The position numbers and the translations under genes were made by a program. Below are positions 19,202 to 28,846 of a DNA stretch of 64,000 bases, one piece after another. The DNA is from Pseudomonas putida (GTDB lineage Bacteria; Pseudomonadota; Gammaproteobacteria; Pseudomonadales; Pseudomonadaceae), in assembly GCF_028682395.1 (NCBI RefSeq), contig NZ_JANHLC010000003.1, forward strand, positions 434,001-498,000. The letters are read 5' to 3'. The notes beneath the pieces are model-generated. The model worked only from the letters and a program-made list of their open reading frames with translations, did no database searches and was not told where the DNA came from. Position 1 is the first letter of the stretch, and each line of letters starts with the position of its first letter.

Positions 19202-19924
19202 TCAATCGGCCAGTGCGGTTTTCTGCAGTTCGAAAATCTCTGTCATGCCTTTCTGGGCCAGTTCGAGCATGGCATTCAGCTCTTGCGGCTGGAACGGTGC
19301 GCCCTCGGCGGTACCCTGCACTTCGATAAAACCGCCAGTGTTGGTCATGACCACATTGAGATCGGTCTCGGCGGCAGAGTCTTCCAGGTAGTCCAGGTCC
19401 AGCACCGGCTCTCCCTGATACATGCCCACCGAAACAGCGGCGATCATTTGCTTGAGCGGGTCGCCGCCCTTGAGGCCGCCACGCTTCTTGATCACCTTCA
19501 GGGCATCGATCAGCGCAACCATGGCGCCAGTGATCGACGCGGTGCGGGTGCCGCCATCGGCCTGAATCACATCGCAGTCGACATACAGGGTGACATCACC
19601 CAGTTTGGACATGTCCAGCGCAGCCCGCAGCGAGCGGCCGATCAGGCGCTGGATTTCCAACGTACGGCCACCCTGCTTGCCACGGCTGGCTTCACGCTGG
19701 TTACGCTCGCCAGTGGCGCGCGGCAGCATGCCGTACTCGGCGGTCAACCACCCCTGGCCCTGGCCCTTGAGGAAACGCGGCACACCGTTCTCGACGCTGA
19801 CCGTACAGATCACTTTGGTATCACCGAACTCCACCAGTACAGAGCCTTCGGCGTGTTTGGTGTAGTTACGGGTGATGCGGATCGAGCGCAGCTGATCGGC
19901 GGCGCGACCACTTGGACGTTTCAT
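19202..19924 (-). CDS. rph: ribonuclease PH
   Basis: A 240-residue phosphorolytic 3'-5' exoribonuclease with the expected N-terminus [15 protein letters not shown]. It carries [21 protein letters not shown] (phosphate and RNA contact), [15 protein letters not shown] and [20 protein letters not shown]. It trims tRNA 3' ends using inorganic phosphate. The ATG at 19924 is preferred over upstream in-frame codons because conservation begins there. It is full length, unlike the frameshifted allele of some E. coli K-12 strains, and is divergent from yicC. Confidence 0.96.
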   Translation of the reverse strand: MKRPSGRAADQLRSIRITRNYTKHAEGSVLVEFGDTKVICTVSVENGVPRFLKGQGQGWLTAEYGMLPRATGERNQREASRGKQGGRTLEIQRLIGRSLRAALDMSKLGDVTLYVDCDVIQADGGTRTASITGAMVALIDALKVIKKRGGLKGGDPLKQMIAAVSVGMYQGEPVLDLDYLEDSAAETDLNVVMTNTGGFIEVQGTAEGAPFQPQELNAMLELAQKGMTEIFELQKTALAD

Positions 19925-20163
19925 CTGGGAATACCTGTACAGGGACGGAAATCTGCCGAGCAGTATAAAGGCCCAGCCCCGACGAGGGCACATCTAAAAC
20001 CATCGCGACTCGGTCAAGGCGCCCACCGACCACGACCATAGCCCCAAACAGAGGCACGCATGACCTCTCACTCCGGCAGTTTTGGGGCTTTCGGCGCACT
20101 GCGCTACAATCCTGCGCCTTTATAGCCAGCAGGCTTCCACCCACCGAATCGCGAGGTACCGCC

Positions 20164-21027
20164 ATGGTGCACAGCATGACCGCCTTCGCCCGCGTCGAAA
20201 GCGCCGGCGCCCAGGGCACCCTGAGTTGGGAACTGCGCTCGGTCAACAGCCGCTATCTAGAGCCGCACCTGCGCCTGCCGGAATCGTTCCGCGATCTCGA
20301 AGGCGCCGTACGCGAAGCCCTGCGCCAAGGCCTGTCGCGTGGCAAGCTGGAATGCACCCTGCGCTACACCGAGGAAACCACCGGCAAGGCGCTGCAAATC
20401 GACCGTGAACGCGCCACCCAGCTGATTGCCGCTGCGCAAACCGTGGCCGGCCTGATCAAGCAGCCCGCCGCGATCAACCCACTGGAAGTGCTGGCCTGGC
20501 CTGGCGTGCTGGTCGCCGATGCCAGCGACCCGCAAGCACTCAACACCGCGGCGCTGGCCTTGTTCAATCAAGGCCTGAAGGAGTTGAAAAGCGGCCGCGA
20601 GCGCGAAGGCGCGGAGCTCGCGCGACTGATCGACGAACGGCTGAGCATCATCGAACAGGATGTGGTGGTCCTGCGCGAGCTGGCGCCACAGATGCTCGCC
20701 ACCCAACGCCAGAAGATTCTTGATCGTTTTGCCGACATGAAGGCCGAGCTGGACCCCCAGAGGCTGGAGCAAGAAATGGTCATGCTCGCGCAAAAGAGCG
20801 ACGTGGCCGAAGAGCTCGACCGACTGAGCACCCATATCATCGAAGTCCGCCGGGTCCTCAAATCCGCCGGGGCCGCCGGTCGACGCCTGGACTTCCTGAT
20901 GCAGGAGCTCAACCGCGAAGCCAACACACTGGGCTCCAAGGCCTTCGATCCGCGCAGCACCCAGGCGGCGGTCAACCTCAAGGTGTTGATCGAGCAGATG
21001 CGCGAACAAGTACAGAATATTGAGTAA
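20164..21027 (+). CDS. yicC: YicC-family endoribonuclease
   Basis: A 287-residue protein beginning MVHSMTAFARVES, with the N-terminal YicC domain (LSWELRSVNSRYLEPHLRLPE) and the C-terminal DUF1732 region. The latter ends SKAFDPRSTQAAVNLKVLIEQMREQVQNIE, the family's terminal signature. YicC proteins are metal-dependent endoribonucleases implicated in sRNA and mRNA turnover. It is followed by gmk after 12 nt, as in many pseudomonads. Confidence 0.93.
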   Translation: MVHSMTAFARVESAGAQGTLSWELRSVNSRYLEPHLRLPESFRDLEGAVREALRQGLSRGKLECTLRYTEETTGKALQIDRERATQLIAAAQTVAGLIKQPAAINPLEVLAWPGVLVADASDPQALNTAALALFNQGLKELKSGREREGAELARLIDERLSIIEQDVVVLRELAPQMLATQRQKILDRFADMKAELDPQRLEQEMVMLAQKSDVAEELDRLSTHIIEVRRVLKSAGAAGRRLDFLMQELNREANTLGSKAFDPRSTQAAVNLKVLIEQMREQVQNIE

Positions 21028-21660
<633 letters not shown>

Positions 21661-21664
21661 AAAC

Positions 21665-21731
21665 AAGGCTTTGCAAATGGGCTACAAGCGCTTTAAATGG
21701 CTGCTTACAACCCATTGGCAAAGCGCCTTGA
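21665..21731 (+). repeat. long imperfect inverted repeat between gmk and rpoZ
   Basis: CAAGGCTTTGCAAATGGG (21665-21682) can pair, with two small irregularities, with CCCATTGGCAAAGCGCCTTG (21712-21731). It encloses 29 nt and starts 4 nt after the gmk stop. Confidence 0.55.
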
Positions 21732-21767
21732 AAAATCAGCGCTTCCCTAATCGCTGGTGATTTTTTA
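21732..21767 (+). terminator. probable gmk terminator hairpin
   Basis: AAAAATCAGCG pairs with CGCTGGTGATTTTTT (bulged stem, 10-nt loop) and ends in a T-run, 63 bp before the rpoZ ATG. Confidence 0.55.
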
Positions 21768-21830
21768 AACTATTCAGTCCGCTCGCCCAATTCGGGCAGC
21801 GCGCATATTGCATTTGCTACGAGGAAGACC

Positions 21831-22094
21831 ATGGCCCGCGTAACCGTTGAAGACTGCCTAGAACACGTGGATAACCGCTTTGAGCTGGTCATGCTCTCTA
21901 CCAAGCGTGCTCGTCAACTGGCCACCGGTGGCAAAGAGCCGAAAGTGGCATGGGAAAACGACAAGCCTACCGTGGTTGCCCTGCGCGAAATCGCTGAAGG
22001 CCTGGTGAGCTACGAAATGATCGCCAACGAAGAAATCGTTGAAGACGAGCCGCTGTTCGCAGCGTTCGAGGACGAGTCCAACGAGGCCGTCTAA
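21831..22094 (+). CDS. rpoZ: RNA polymerase omega subunit
   Basis: An 87-residue protein starting [30 protein letters not shown], the standard omega N-terminus, with an acidic C-terminus. It assists assembly of beta-prime and forms one of the ppGpp-binding sites on RNA polymerase. It lies directly upstream of spoT, a conserved functional pairing. ATG with GAGGAAG upstream. Confidence 0.97.
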   Translation: MARVTVEDCLEHVDNRFELVMLSTKRARQLATGGKEPKVAWENDKPTVVALREIAEGLVSYEMIANEEIVEDEPLFAAFEDESNEAV

Positions 22095-22154
22095 GCCTAT
22101 GCCTGGTCGACGTAGCACGGCGCGGGGTCAAAGCCATCGGCAAGGAGCAACACC

Positions 22155-24260
22155 TTGCCGAGCATAGACGCCCTCGCCGATCGCTTATCGACCTACCTCG
22201 GCCCAGACCAGGTCAACCTGGTCCGCCGAGCGTACTTCTACGCCGAACAAGCCCACGACGGCCAACGCCGCCGCAGCGGCGAGCCTTACGTCACGCATCC
22301 GCTGGCGGTGGCCAATATCCTTGCCGACATGCATATGGACCATCAGAGCCTGATGGCAGCCATGCTGCATGACGTGATCGAAGACACCGGTATTGCCAAG
22401 GAAGCGCTTTCAGCGCAGTTCGGCGAAACCGTGGCCGAACTGGTCGACGGGGTCAGCAAACTGACCCAGATGAATTTCGAGACCAAGGCCGAGGCGCAAG
22501 CCGAGAACTTCCAGAAAATGGCCATGGCTATGGCGCGCGATATCCGCGTGATCCTGGTGAAACTGGCCGACCGCCTGCACAACATGCGCACGCTGGAAGT
22601 ACTCTCCGGAGAAAAGCGTCGGCGAATTGCCAAGGAAACCCTGGAAATCTATGCACCCATCGCCAACCGCCTGGGTATGCATGCCGTTCGCATAGAGTTC
22701 GAAGACCTGGGCTTCAAGGCCATGCACCCGATGCGTTCCGCGCGGATCTACCAGGCGGTCAAGCGCGCCCGGGGCAACCGCAAGGAAATCGTCAACAAAA
22801 TCGAGGAATCCCTCAGCCACTGCCTGGCCGTCGACGGTATCGAAGGCGAAGTCAGCGGTCGGCAAAAGCATATCTACGGCATCTATAAAAAGATGCGCGG
22901 CAAACGCCGCGCCTTCAACGAGATCATGGACGTCTACGCGTTCCGGATCATCGTCGACAAGGTCGATACCTGCTATCGGGTCCTGGGCGCTGTACATAAT
23001 CTGTACAAACCACTGCCAGGGCGCTTCAAGGACTACATCGCCATTCCCAAGGCCAACGGCTACCAGTCGCTGCATACCACGCTGTTCGGCATGCACGGTG
23101 TACCGATCGAGATCCAGATCCGCACCCGCGAAATGGAAGAGATGGCCAACAACGGCATCGCCGCCCACTGGCTCTACAAGTCCAGCGGCGACGAGCAGCC
23201 CAAGGGCACCCATGCCCGCGCCCGCCAGTGGGTCAAAGGCGTGCTGGAAATGCAGCAGCGCGCAGGCAACTCCCTGGAGTTCATTGAAAGCGTGAAGATC
23301 GACCTGTTCCCGGACGAGGTCTACGTCTTCACGCCCAAAGGCCGGATCATGGAGCTGCCCAAAGGCTCCACGGCCGTCGACTTTGCCTATGCGGTGCACA
23401 CCGATGTCGGCAACAGCTGCATTGCCTGCCGGATCAATCGCCGCCTGGCCCCCTTGTCCGAACCCCTGCAAAGCGGCTCGACCGTGGAAATCGTCAGCGC
23501 CCCGGGCGCACGCCCGAACCCGGCCTGGCTCAATTTCGTGGTCACCGGCAAGGCGCGAACCCATATCCGCCATGCCTTGAAGCTGCAGCGCCGCTCCGAG
23601 TCCATCAGCCTGGGCGAACGCCTGCTGAACAAGGTCCTCAACGGTTTCGACAGCGCCCTGGAAAGAATCCCGGCCGAGCGCATCCAGGCCATGCTCCACG
23701 AGTACCGCCTGGAACAGATCGAAGACCTGCTCGAAGATATCGGCCTGGGCAATCGCATGGCCTATGTCGTCGCCCGCCGCTTGCTGGGCGAAGGCGAGCA
23801 ACTGCCAAGCCCGGAAGGCCCTTTGGCGATTCGTGGCACCGAAGGCCTGGTGCTCAGCTACGCCAAATGCTGCACACCGATTCCTGGCGACCCCATCGTC
23901 GGCCATTTGTCTGCAGGCAAAGGAATGGTCGTGCACCTGGACAACTGCCGCAATATCAGCGAAATCCGCCACAACCCGGAAAAATGCATCCAGCTCTCGT
24001 GGGCCAAGGACGTTACCGGCGAGTTCAATGTCGAACTGCGCGTCGAGCTGGAACACCAGCGCGGCCTGATCGCCTTGCTGGCCAGCAGCGTCAACGCAGC
24101 CGATGGCAATATCGAAAAGATCAGCATGGACGAGCGCGATGGGCGCATCAGCGTGGTTCAGCTGGTGGTCAGCGTCCACGACCGCGTGCACCTGGCTCGC
24201 GTCATCAAGAAGTTACGAGCCCTTACCGGGGTCATCCGTATTACCCGCATGCGTGCGTAA
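22155..24260 (+). CDS. spoT: bifunctional (p)ppGpp synthetase/hydrolase SpoT
   Basis: A 701-residue RelA/SpoT homologue. The HD hydrolase domain (about 20-200) has the intact catalytic pair in MLHDVIEDTG. The synthetase domain (about 240-350) includes RFKDYIAIPKANGYQSLHTT. A TGS domain (DEVYVFTPKGRIMELPKGSTAVDFAYAVH), a zinc-finger-like region (SYAKCCTPIPGDPIVGH) and a C-terminal ACT domain follow. The start is a TTG with AAGGAG 7 nt upstream, which fits the family N-terminus MPSIDALADRLSTYLG. It balances (p)ppGpp under carbon, iron or fatty-acid stress. Confidence 0.96.
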   Translation: MPSIDALADRLSTYLGPDQVNLVRRAYFYAEQAHDGQRRRSGEPYVTHPLAVANILADMHMDHQSLMAAMLHDVIEDTGIAKEALSAQFGETVAELVDGVSKLTQMNFETKAEAQAENFQKMAMAMARDIRVILVKLADRLHNMRTLEVLSGEKRRRIAKETLEIYAPIANRLGMHAVRIEFEDLGFKAMHPMRSARIYQAVKRARGNRKEIVNKIEESLSHCLAVDGIEGEVSGRQKHIYGIYKKMRGKRRAFNEIMDVYAFRIIVDKVDTCYRVLGAVHNLYKPLPGRFKDYIAIPKANGYQSLHTTLFGMHGVPIEIQIRTREMEEMANNGIAAHWLYKSSGDEQPKGTHARARQWVKGVLEMQQRAGNSLEFIESVKIDLFPDEVYVFTPKGRIMELPKGSTAVDFAYAVHTDVGNSCIACRINRRLAPLSEPLQSGSTVEIVSAPGARPNPAWLNFVVTGKARTHIRHALKLQRRSESISLGERLLNKVLNGFDSALERIPAERIQAMLHEYRLEQIEDLLEDIGLGNRMAYVVARRLLGEGEQLPSPEGPLAIRGTEGLVLSYAKCCTPIPGDPIVGHLSAGKGMVVHLDNCRNISEIRHNPEKCIQLSWAKDVTGEFNVELRVELEHQRGLIALLASSVNAADGNIEKISMDERDGRISVVQLVVSVHDRVHLARVIKKLRALTGVIRITRMRA

Positions 24261-24284
24261 CCCGCCCATTACAAGGAGTCATTC

Positions 24285-24665
24285 ATGACCAAGACCGTTA
24301 TCACCAGCGACAAGGCACCGGCTGCCATCGGCACTTATTCCCAGGCTATCAAGGCCGGCAACACCGTGTACATGTCCGGCCAGATCCCGCTCGACCCAGA
24401 GACCATGGAACTGGTTGAAGGCTTCGAAGCCCAGACCGTACAGGTGTTCGAGAACCTCAAGGCCGTGGCCGAAGCCGCTGGCGGTTCGTTCAAGGACATC
24501 GTCAAGCTGAACATCTTCCTCACCGACCTCAGCCACTTCGCCAAGGTCAACGAGATCATGGGCAAGTACTTCGAACAGCCGTACCCAGCCCGTGCCGCCA
24601 TCGGCGTTGCTGCACTGCCACGCGGCTCGCAAGTTGAAATGGATGCCATTCTGGTCATCGAGTAA
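24285..24665 (+). CDS. ridA: 2-iminobutanoate/2-iminopropanoate deaminase RidA
   Basis: A 126-residue YjgF/YER057c/UK114 protein. It has [29 protein letters not shown], the substrate arginine in [15 protein letters not shown] and the terminal [10 protein letters not shown]. It hydrolyses reactive enamine/imine intermediates from PLP enzymes such as threonine dehydratase. It starts 24 nt after spoT with an AAGGAG site. Confidence 0.96.
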   Translation: MTKTVITSDKAPAAIGTYSQAIKAGNTVYMSGQIPLDPETMELVEGFEAQTVQVFENLKAVAEAAGGSFKDIVKLNIFLTDLSHFAKVNEIMGKYFEQPYPARAAIGVAALPRGSQVEMDAILVIE

Positions 24666-24672
24666 GCCTTTG

Positions 24673-24696
24673 GGCGCAGCACCCCGGTGCTGCGCC
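24673..24696. terminator. GC-rich stem-loop after ridA
   Basis: GGCGCAGCAC, loop CCCG, GTGCTGCGCC: a perfect 10-bp stem between ridA and the lipoprotein gene. It has no T-run, so it may be a processing or attenuation hairpin rather than a full terminator. Confidence 0.45.
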
Positions 24697-24720
24697 AAAC
24701 CGCTGTAAAAGGATTCCGTC

Positions 24721-25464
24721 ATGCGCAAAGCGCTCGTCCTCCCGCTGTTCGCCGCGCTCCTCGCCGGCTGTGCCAGCGACCCGGCCAACTACGATATCAA
24801 CGGCACCTGGATCAACCAGGCCGCCATTGATGCTGCCGCGAACGGAGGCAACCTGCGCGAAGCCCTGCTGACCTACGGGCCGAACCTGGAGTGGGAAATC
24901 GATACCCGCAACGGCCTCGCCAACTACAGCAACGGCTTCGAGCGCGTCGAAGGCAAGCTCGTCACCCAGGACAAGCCCGGGCACTGGACGGTCGATTTCT
25001 ATGGCAGCGCTTCCGGAGCCCTGACCCTGGACGGCAAGGAGCTGATCCAGGCCGCCGGCGAGTCGGAACCCGAGCAACCCTTTGTCCGCGCCAGCGTCAC
25101 ACCCGCCCCTGGCGCGCCATTGGGCAGCAGCTTCGAGCAGGCGCTGTACAAAGCCTACCTGGGCGGCAACTGGAAGATCGTCAGCGGCCCCGGTGCGGGT
25201 GGACAGGTCCAGTTCCAGGCCGATGGCCATGTTGCCGGCCTCGGCGACAACGACCGCTACGCACTCTGCCTGGCAGGCGACTGCGCCTCCATGAGCGGCG
25301 AGTACGACAGCATGTGGCTGGAGAAAAACGAGAACGGTCGCCCGTGGATATTCGTCCGCACGGACAAGCAACTGGAGATTCTCCAGGCGGTCAACACCGC
25401 CCAGCCTGATGAAATGCCACAGCTGCGCCCCGGCGAGCGCCAGTGGCTCCTGGAAAAACAGTAA
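24721..25464 (+). CDS. putative lipoprotein of unknown function
   Basis: A 247-residue protein with a clear lipobox (FAALLAGCAS; cleavage before Cys17). The mature part has no domain I recognise. It is rich in Gly, Asp and aromatic residues, with a WKIVSGPGAGGQVQFQADGHVAGLGDNDRYALCLAGDC segment holding two cysteines that could form a disulphide. Asp after the lipid-modified Cys does not apply here (Ala-Ser), so outer-membrane sorting is expected. It converges with the epimerase gene (6-nt gap). Confidence 0.7.
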   Translation: MRKALVLPLFAALLAGCASDPANYDINGTWINQAAIDAAANGGNLREALLTYGPNLEWEIDTRNGLANYSNGFERVEGKLVTQDKPGHWTVDFYGSASGALTLDGKELIQAAGESEPEQPFVRASVTPAPGAPLGSSFEQALYKAYLGGNWKIVSGPGAGGQVQFQADGHVAGLGDNDRYALCLAGDCASMSGEYDSMWLEKNENGRPWIFVRTDKQLEILQAVNTAQPDEMPQLRPGERQWLLEKQ

Positions 25465-25470
25465 CCCCCC

Positions 25471-26340
25471 TTACAGGCCGGAGCGCTTAGCCGGCCCCAG
25501 CAGCGCCGCATAACCTTCGCGAAAGCTTGGATACTGCGGCGTCCAGCCCAGCGCCCTGGCCCGTGCATTACTGCAACGCTTGCTGCCCGCGCGCCGGATG
25601 CTTGCCTCCTCTGCCCAGGCAGTTACCCCCAGATAACCACGCAACCATTCAACCACCTCAGCCAGTGGCGCCGGCTCGTCATCGACCCCGATGTAACAAT
25701 CCTCCAGTACCCGGCCCTGCCAGTCCGCCTCGAGCAGATGCGCCAGCAAGGCCGCGCCATCGTCGGCATGAATACGGTTGCCATACAACGGCGGCTCGAC
25801 AGCCACGCGATATCCTTCGCGCACCTGACTCGACAAACGCTCACGCCCGGGCCCATAGATACCCGTCAGGCGCACACACGTGGCAGGAATGCCGCTGTCT
25901 AAGGCGACCTGTTCGGCCTTGAGCATCAGGCGCCCCGAATAACCCACCGGCTCGGTTGGCGACGTTTCATCGACCCATTCGCCCTGATGCTGGGCATAGA
26001 CACTGCTGCTGGAGACAAACAGCAAACGGCGCGGCTGCTGGCCATGTTCGGCCAGCCAGCCGAGGACACGCTGCAAACCTTCGACATAAGCGGCCTGATA
26101 ACCGGCTTCATCGTGCTGGCTGGCCGCCACGCAATACACCAGGTAATCCACTTGACCAGTGGGCCAGGCGGCAGGGCAACGAGGCTCGAACAGGTCTCCG
26201 GCAACCCCTCGTACGCCCGCCGGCAGCTGACCAACCGAACGCCGCAAGCCATGAACCTGCCAACGCTCAGCCACGAGCCGAGTCGCCAGGCGACCGCCAA
26301 TATCGCCGCAGCCGACGATCAAAACACAAGGGACAGACAT
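25471..26340 (-). CDS. NAD(P)-dependent SDR/epimerase-family protein (YeeZ-like)
   Basis: A 289-residue extended-SDR protein. The nucleotide-binding motif is VLIVGCGDIGGRLATRL, and the catalytic-region serines are in LLFVSSSSVYAQHQGEWVDE. ATCVRLTGIYGPGRE follows, typical of epimerase/dehydratase folds. The catalytic Tyr-x-x-x-Lys is not in the canonical form, with YSGRLMLKAE the nearest equivalent. The substrate is unknown; annotation as a sugar-nucleotide epimerase would overreach. Confidence 0.75.
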   Translation of the reverse strand: MSVPCVLIVGCGDIGGRLATRLVAERWQVHGLRRSVGQLPAGVRGVAGDLFEPRCPAAWPTGQVDYLVYCVAASQHDEAGYQAAYVEGLQRVLGWLAEHGQQPRRLLFVSSSSVYAQHQGEWVDETSPTEPVGYSGRLMLKAEQVALDSGIPATCVRLTGIYGPGRERLSSQVREGYRVAVEPPLYGNRIHADDGAALLAHLLEADWQGRVLEDCYIGVDDEPAPLAEVVEWLRGYLGVTAWAEEASIRRAGSKRCSNARARALGWTPQYPSFREGYAALLGPAKRSGL

Positions 26341-26430
26341 CGAAATACTCCCTGGATAAAGGCGCAGACTAGCCCCGGCGATTGACCAACGGCCAGCTAA
26401 TAACGAAAAAAACCCGCGCGATTGCTTCTG

Positions 26431-26456
26431 TTAACAAGAATTACTTGCAATAATGA
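26431..26456. promoter_or_regulatory. Fur-box-like site upstream of exbB
   Basis: The A/T-rich stretch TTAACAAGAATTACTTGCAATAATG lies about 80 bp before the exbB ATG. It resembles, with several mismatches, the GATAAT-type hexamer array bound by Fur. Iron regulation of exbB-exbD-tonB is expected from the family, but the match is imperfect. Confidence 0.35.
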
Positions 26457-26532
26457 GCGCCCATTTTGTTCTCGGCCCCCCGCGAGGCCTGGAAGGACAA
26501 ATCACTCTTTTCCCCCCTCAGGTCCGGCCAGC

Positions 26533-27528
26533 ATGACACGCAATCTTTCCTCCGCTTCGCCAACCACGTCTCCCAGCCCGTCGCGCGCCTGGCGCTCGAT
26601 CGCTGCCGTGCTGTTCAGTCTGCTGCTGGCGCCTACCGCGGCATTCGCCGATGAACACAACGCTCACCCCGCACCGGTAGAGCAGGCAGCACCGGCTGCA
26701 GAGGGTGCCGCACTCAACGCCGACGGCAGCGCCGCGCTACCAGCTGAAGTGCAGGACGCGCTGGAGGGCCTGCAGAGCATCGCGGACGATCCAGCCCTGT
26801 TGGAAGAAGACAACAGCCTGGGCATGGCCCACGATCTGTCGCCATGGGGCATGTACAAAAACGCCGATATCGTCGTGAAGATCGTGATGATCGGCCTGGC
26901 CATTGCGTCGATCATCACTTGGACGATCTGGATCGCCAAGGGCTTCGAACTGCTGGGCGCCAAGCGCCGCCTGCGGATTGAAATCGCCCACCTGAAAAAG
27001 GCCAGCACCCTCAAGGAAGCCAGCGACACCGCAACCCAGAAAGGCACCCTCGCCCATCTGCTGGTACAGGACGCCCTGGATGAGATGCGCCTCTCGGCCA
27101 ATAGCCGCGAGAAGGAAGGCATCAAGGAGCGCGTCAGCTTCCGCCTCGAGCGCCTGGTCGCCGCCTGCGGCCGCAACATGAGCAGCGGTACCGGTGTGCT
27201 CGCCACGATTGGCTCCACCGCACCTTTTGTCGGTCTGTTCGGCACCGTCTGGGGCATCATGAACAGCTTTATCGGCATCGCCAAAACCCAGACCACCAAC
27301 CTTGCGGTGGTGGCCCCCGGTATCGCCGAAGCCCTGCTGGCAACGGCACTGGGCCTGGTCGCAGCGATTCCGGCGGTGGTGATCTACAACGTCTTCGCCC
27401 GCTCCATCGCAGGCTACAAGGCACAGGTTTCCGATGCCTCGGCCGAAGTGCTGCTGCTGGTCAGCCGTGACCTCGACCACCTGCCGCCCGAGCGTGGCTC
27501 GCAACCGCACATGGTGAAAGTGGGGTAA
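26533..27528 (+). CDS. exbB: TonB-system energiser ExbB (MotA/TolQ/ExbB proton channel)
   Basis: A 331-residue protein. Residues 1-40 look like a signal sequence (LFSLLLAPTAAFADEH). An Ala/Glu-rich periplasmic stretch follows, then three membrane helices: VVKIVMIGLAIASIITWTIW; TIGSTAPFVGLFGTVWGIMNSF; VAPGIAEALLATALGLVAAIPAVVIYN. It is longer than the E. coli protein because of the N-terminal extension, usual in Pseudomonas ExbB1. With ExbD it converts proton motive force into TonB movement. The ATG at 26533 is chosen because the signal-like segment starts there. Confidence 0.93.
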   Translation: MTRNLSSASPTTSPSPSRAWRSIAAVLFSLLLAPTAAFADEHNAHPAPVEQAAPAAEGAALNADGSAALPAEVQDALEGLQSIADDPALLEEDNSLGMAHDLSPWGMYKNADIVVKIVMIGLAIASIITWTIWIAKGFELLGAKRRLRIEIAHLKKASTLKEASDTATQKGTLAHLLVQDALDEMRLSANSREKEGIKERVSFRLERLVAACGRNMSSGTGVLATIGSTAPFVGLFGTVWGIMNSFIGIAKTQTTNLAVVAPGIAEALLATALGLVAAIPAVVIYNVFARSIAGYKAQVSDASAEVLLLVSRDLDHLPPERGSQPHMVKVG

Positions 27529-27534
27529 TCGGCC

Positions 27535-27960
27535 ATGGGCCTGCATTTGAACGAAGGCGGCGACGATCTCGCCGAGAACCACGAAATCAACGTCACCCCG
27601 TTTATCGACGTGATGCTGGTGCTGCTGATCATCTTTATGGTCGCCGCCCCTCTGGCAACCGTGGATATCAAGGTCGACCTGCCGGCGTCCACCGCCAAAC
27701 CGGCGCCCCGGCCGGAGAAACCGGTGTTCCTCAGCGTCAAGGCCGACGACCGCCTGTTTATCGGCGAAGACGAAGTCAGCCGCGAGCTGCTCGGGGCCAT
27801 GCTCGATGCCAAGACCAAGGGCAACAAGGACACCACGATCTTCTTCCAGGCCGACAAGGGCGTGGACTACGGTGACCTGATGAGCGTGATGGACTCCCTG
27901 CGTGCGGCCGGCTACCTCAAGGTCGGTCTGGTCGGACTCGAGACGGCAGCCAAGAAATGA
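27535..27960 (+). CDS. exbD: TonB-system protein ExbD
   Basis: A 141-residue single-pass protein. The transmembrane helix NVTPFIDVMLVLLIIFMVAAPL carries the conserved proton-coupling Asp. A periplasmic domain ending LKVGLVGLETAAKK follows. It forms the ExbBD motor. It starts 7 nt after exbB, and its stop overlaps the tonB start by 4 nt (ATGA), so the three genes form a coupled operon. Confidence 0.95.
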   Translation: MGLHLNEGGDDLAENHEINVTPFIDVMLVLLIIFMVAAPLATVDIKVDLPASTAKPAPRPEKPVFLSVKADDRLFIGEDEVSRELLGAMLDAKTKGNKDTTIFFQADKGVDYGDLMSVMDSLRAAGYLKVGLVGLETAAKK

Positions 27961-28697
27961 TCACGACGCGCCAAAAGCTGACGCGTTACAGCGGTAGCCT
28001 GGCGGTGGTGCTAGGCATCCACGCTGTCGCGATCCTGATCGCGCTCAACTGGCCGACTGCCAAGCCGCTCGAGCTACCGCCCCAGGCCATGATGGTCGAG
28101 CTGGCACCGTTGCCAGCACCACCCCCACCGCCCAAGGTCGTCACGCCGCCGCAGCCGCCAGCTCCGGTTGAAGAGTTGCCGCTGCCCAAGCTGGCCGAAG
28201 CGCCCAAGCCGACGATTTCGGTGCCCAAGCCGATCAAGCCCAAGGCCAAGCCAAAACCGCCCAAGCCAGAAAAGCCGATCGAACCGCCCAAGGACCTGAC
28301 ACCGGACGAAAAAGTCAGCGATACCCCGCCGACCGACGCCCCGGAGCAGAAATCCGCAGCGCCGGCCCCAGGGCCGTCCATGCAGCAGCTCGCGGCCAAG
28401 GAAAGCTGGCAAAGCGCCCTGCTCGCCCACCTGGGCAAGCACAAGAAGTACCCGCTATCGGCCCAGCAACGCGGCAAGGAAGGTCTCAACCGCCTGCGTT
28501 TCGTGGTCGATGCCGAAGGCAAGGTACTGTCCTATGAACTGGTCGGCCGCTCCGGCAACGCCGATCTGGACCGGGCCACTCTGGAGATGATCCGGCGGGC
28601 CCAGCCCTTGCCCAAGCCGCCAGCGGACATGCTGACCAACGGCAGCATCGAGATCGTCGCGCCGTTCGTCTATTCCATCGACCGACGTCGCCGCTGA
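27957..28697 (+). CDS. tonB: energy transducer TonB
   Basis: A 246-residue protein. An N-terminal membrane anchor (YSGSLAVVLGIHAVAILIALNW) is followed by a long Pro/Lys-rich spacer (about residues 50-120, repeated PKP/KPKPP). The C-terminal TonB domain has KYPLSAQQRGKEGLNRLRFVV and GRSGNADLDRATLEMIRRAQPLPKPP. It spans the periplasm to open outer-membrane receptors for siderophores and vitamin B12. It is the last gene of the exbB-exbD-tonB operon and is followed by a hairpin. Confidence 0.95.
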   Translation: MITTRQKLTRYSGSLAVVLGIHAVAILIALNWPTAKPLELPPQAMMVELAPLPAPPPPPKVVTPPQPPAPVEELPLPKLAEAPKPTISVPKPIKPKAKPKPPKPEKPIEPPKDLTPDEKVSDTPPTDAPEQKSAAPAPGPSMQQLAAKESWQSALLAHLGKHKKYPLSAQQRGKEGLNRLRFVVDAEGKVLSYELVGRSGNADLDRATLEMIRRAQPLPKPPADMLTNGSIEIVAPFVYSIDRRRR

Positions 28698-28702
28698 TCC
28701 TC

Positions 28703-28728
28703 CCAAGGGCACCGCAAGGTGCCCTTGG
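28703..28728. terminator. stem-loop after tonB
   Basis: CCAAGGGCACC, GCAA tetraloop, GGTGCCCTTGG: a perfect 11-bp stem 5 nt after the tonB stop. No T-run follows, so termination strength is uncertain. Confidence 0.55.
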
Positions 28729-28846
28729 TCCATCTGGGGCTGGGCGTCGCCAGCATTGATGGACATCGTTACCCTTTCGCGCGCTGATAACGTGCGTCTA
28801 TCGATTGCAGCCGTTATGCTTGGTCGCAACCTCATGGATGCCCGCT

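Noticed and set aside
22410..24191. 593-codon open frame on the strand opposite spoT
   Set aside because: Composition is that of a GC-rich antisense shadow, with no ribosome site or recognisable domain, and spoT is fully conserved on the other strand.
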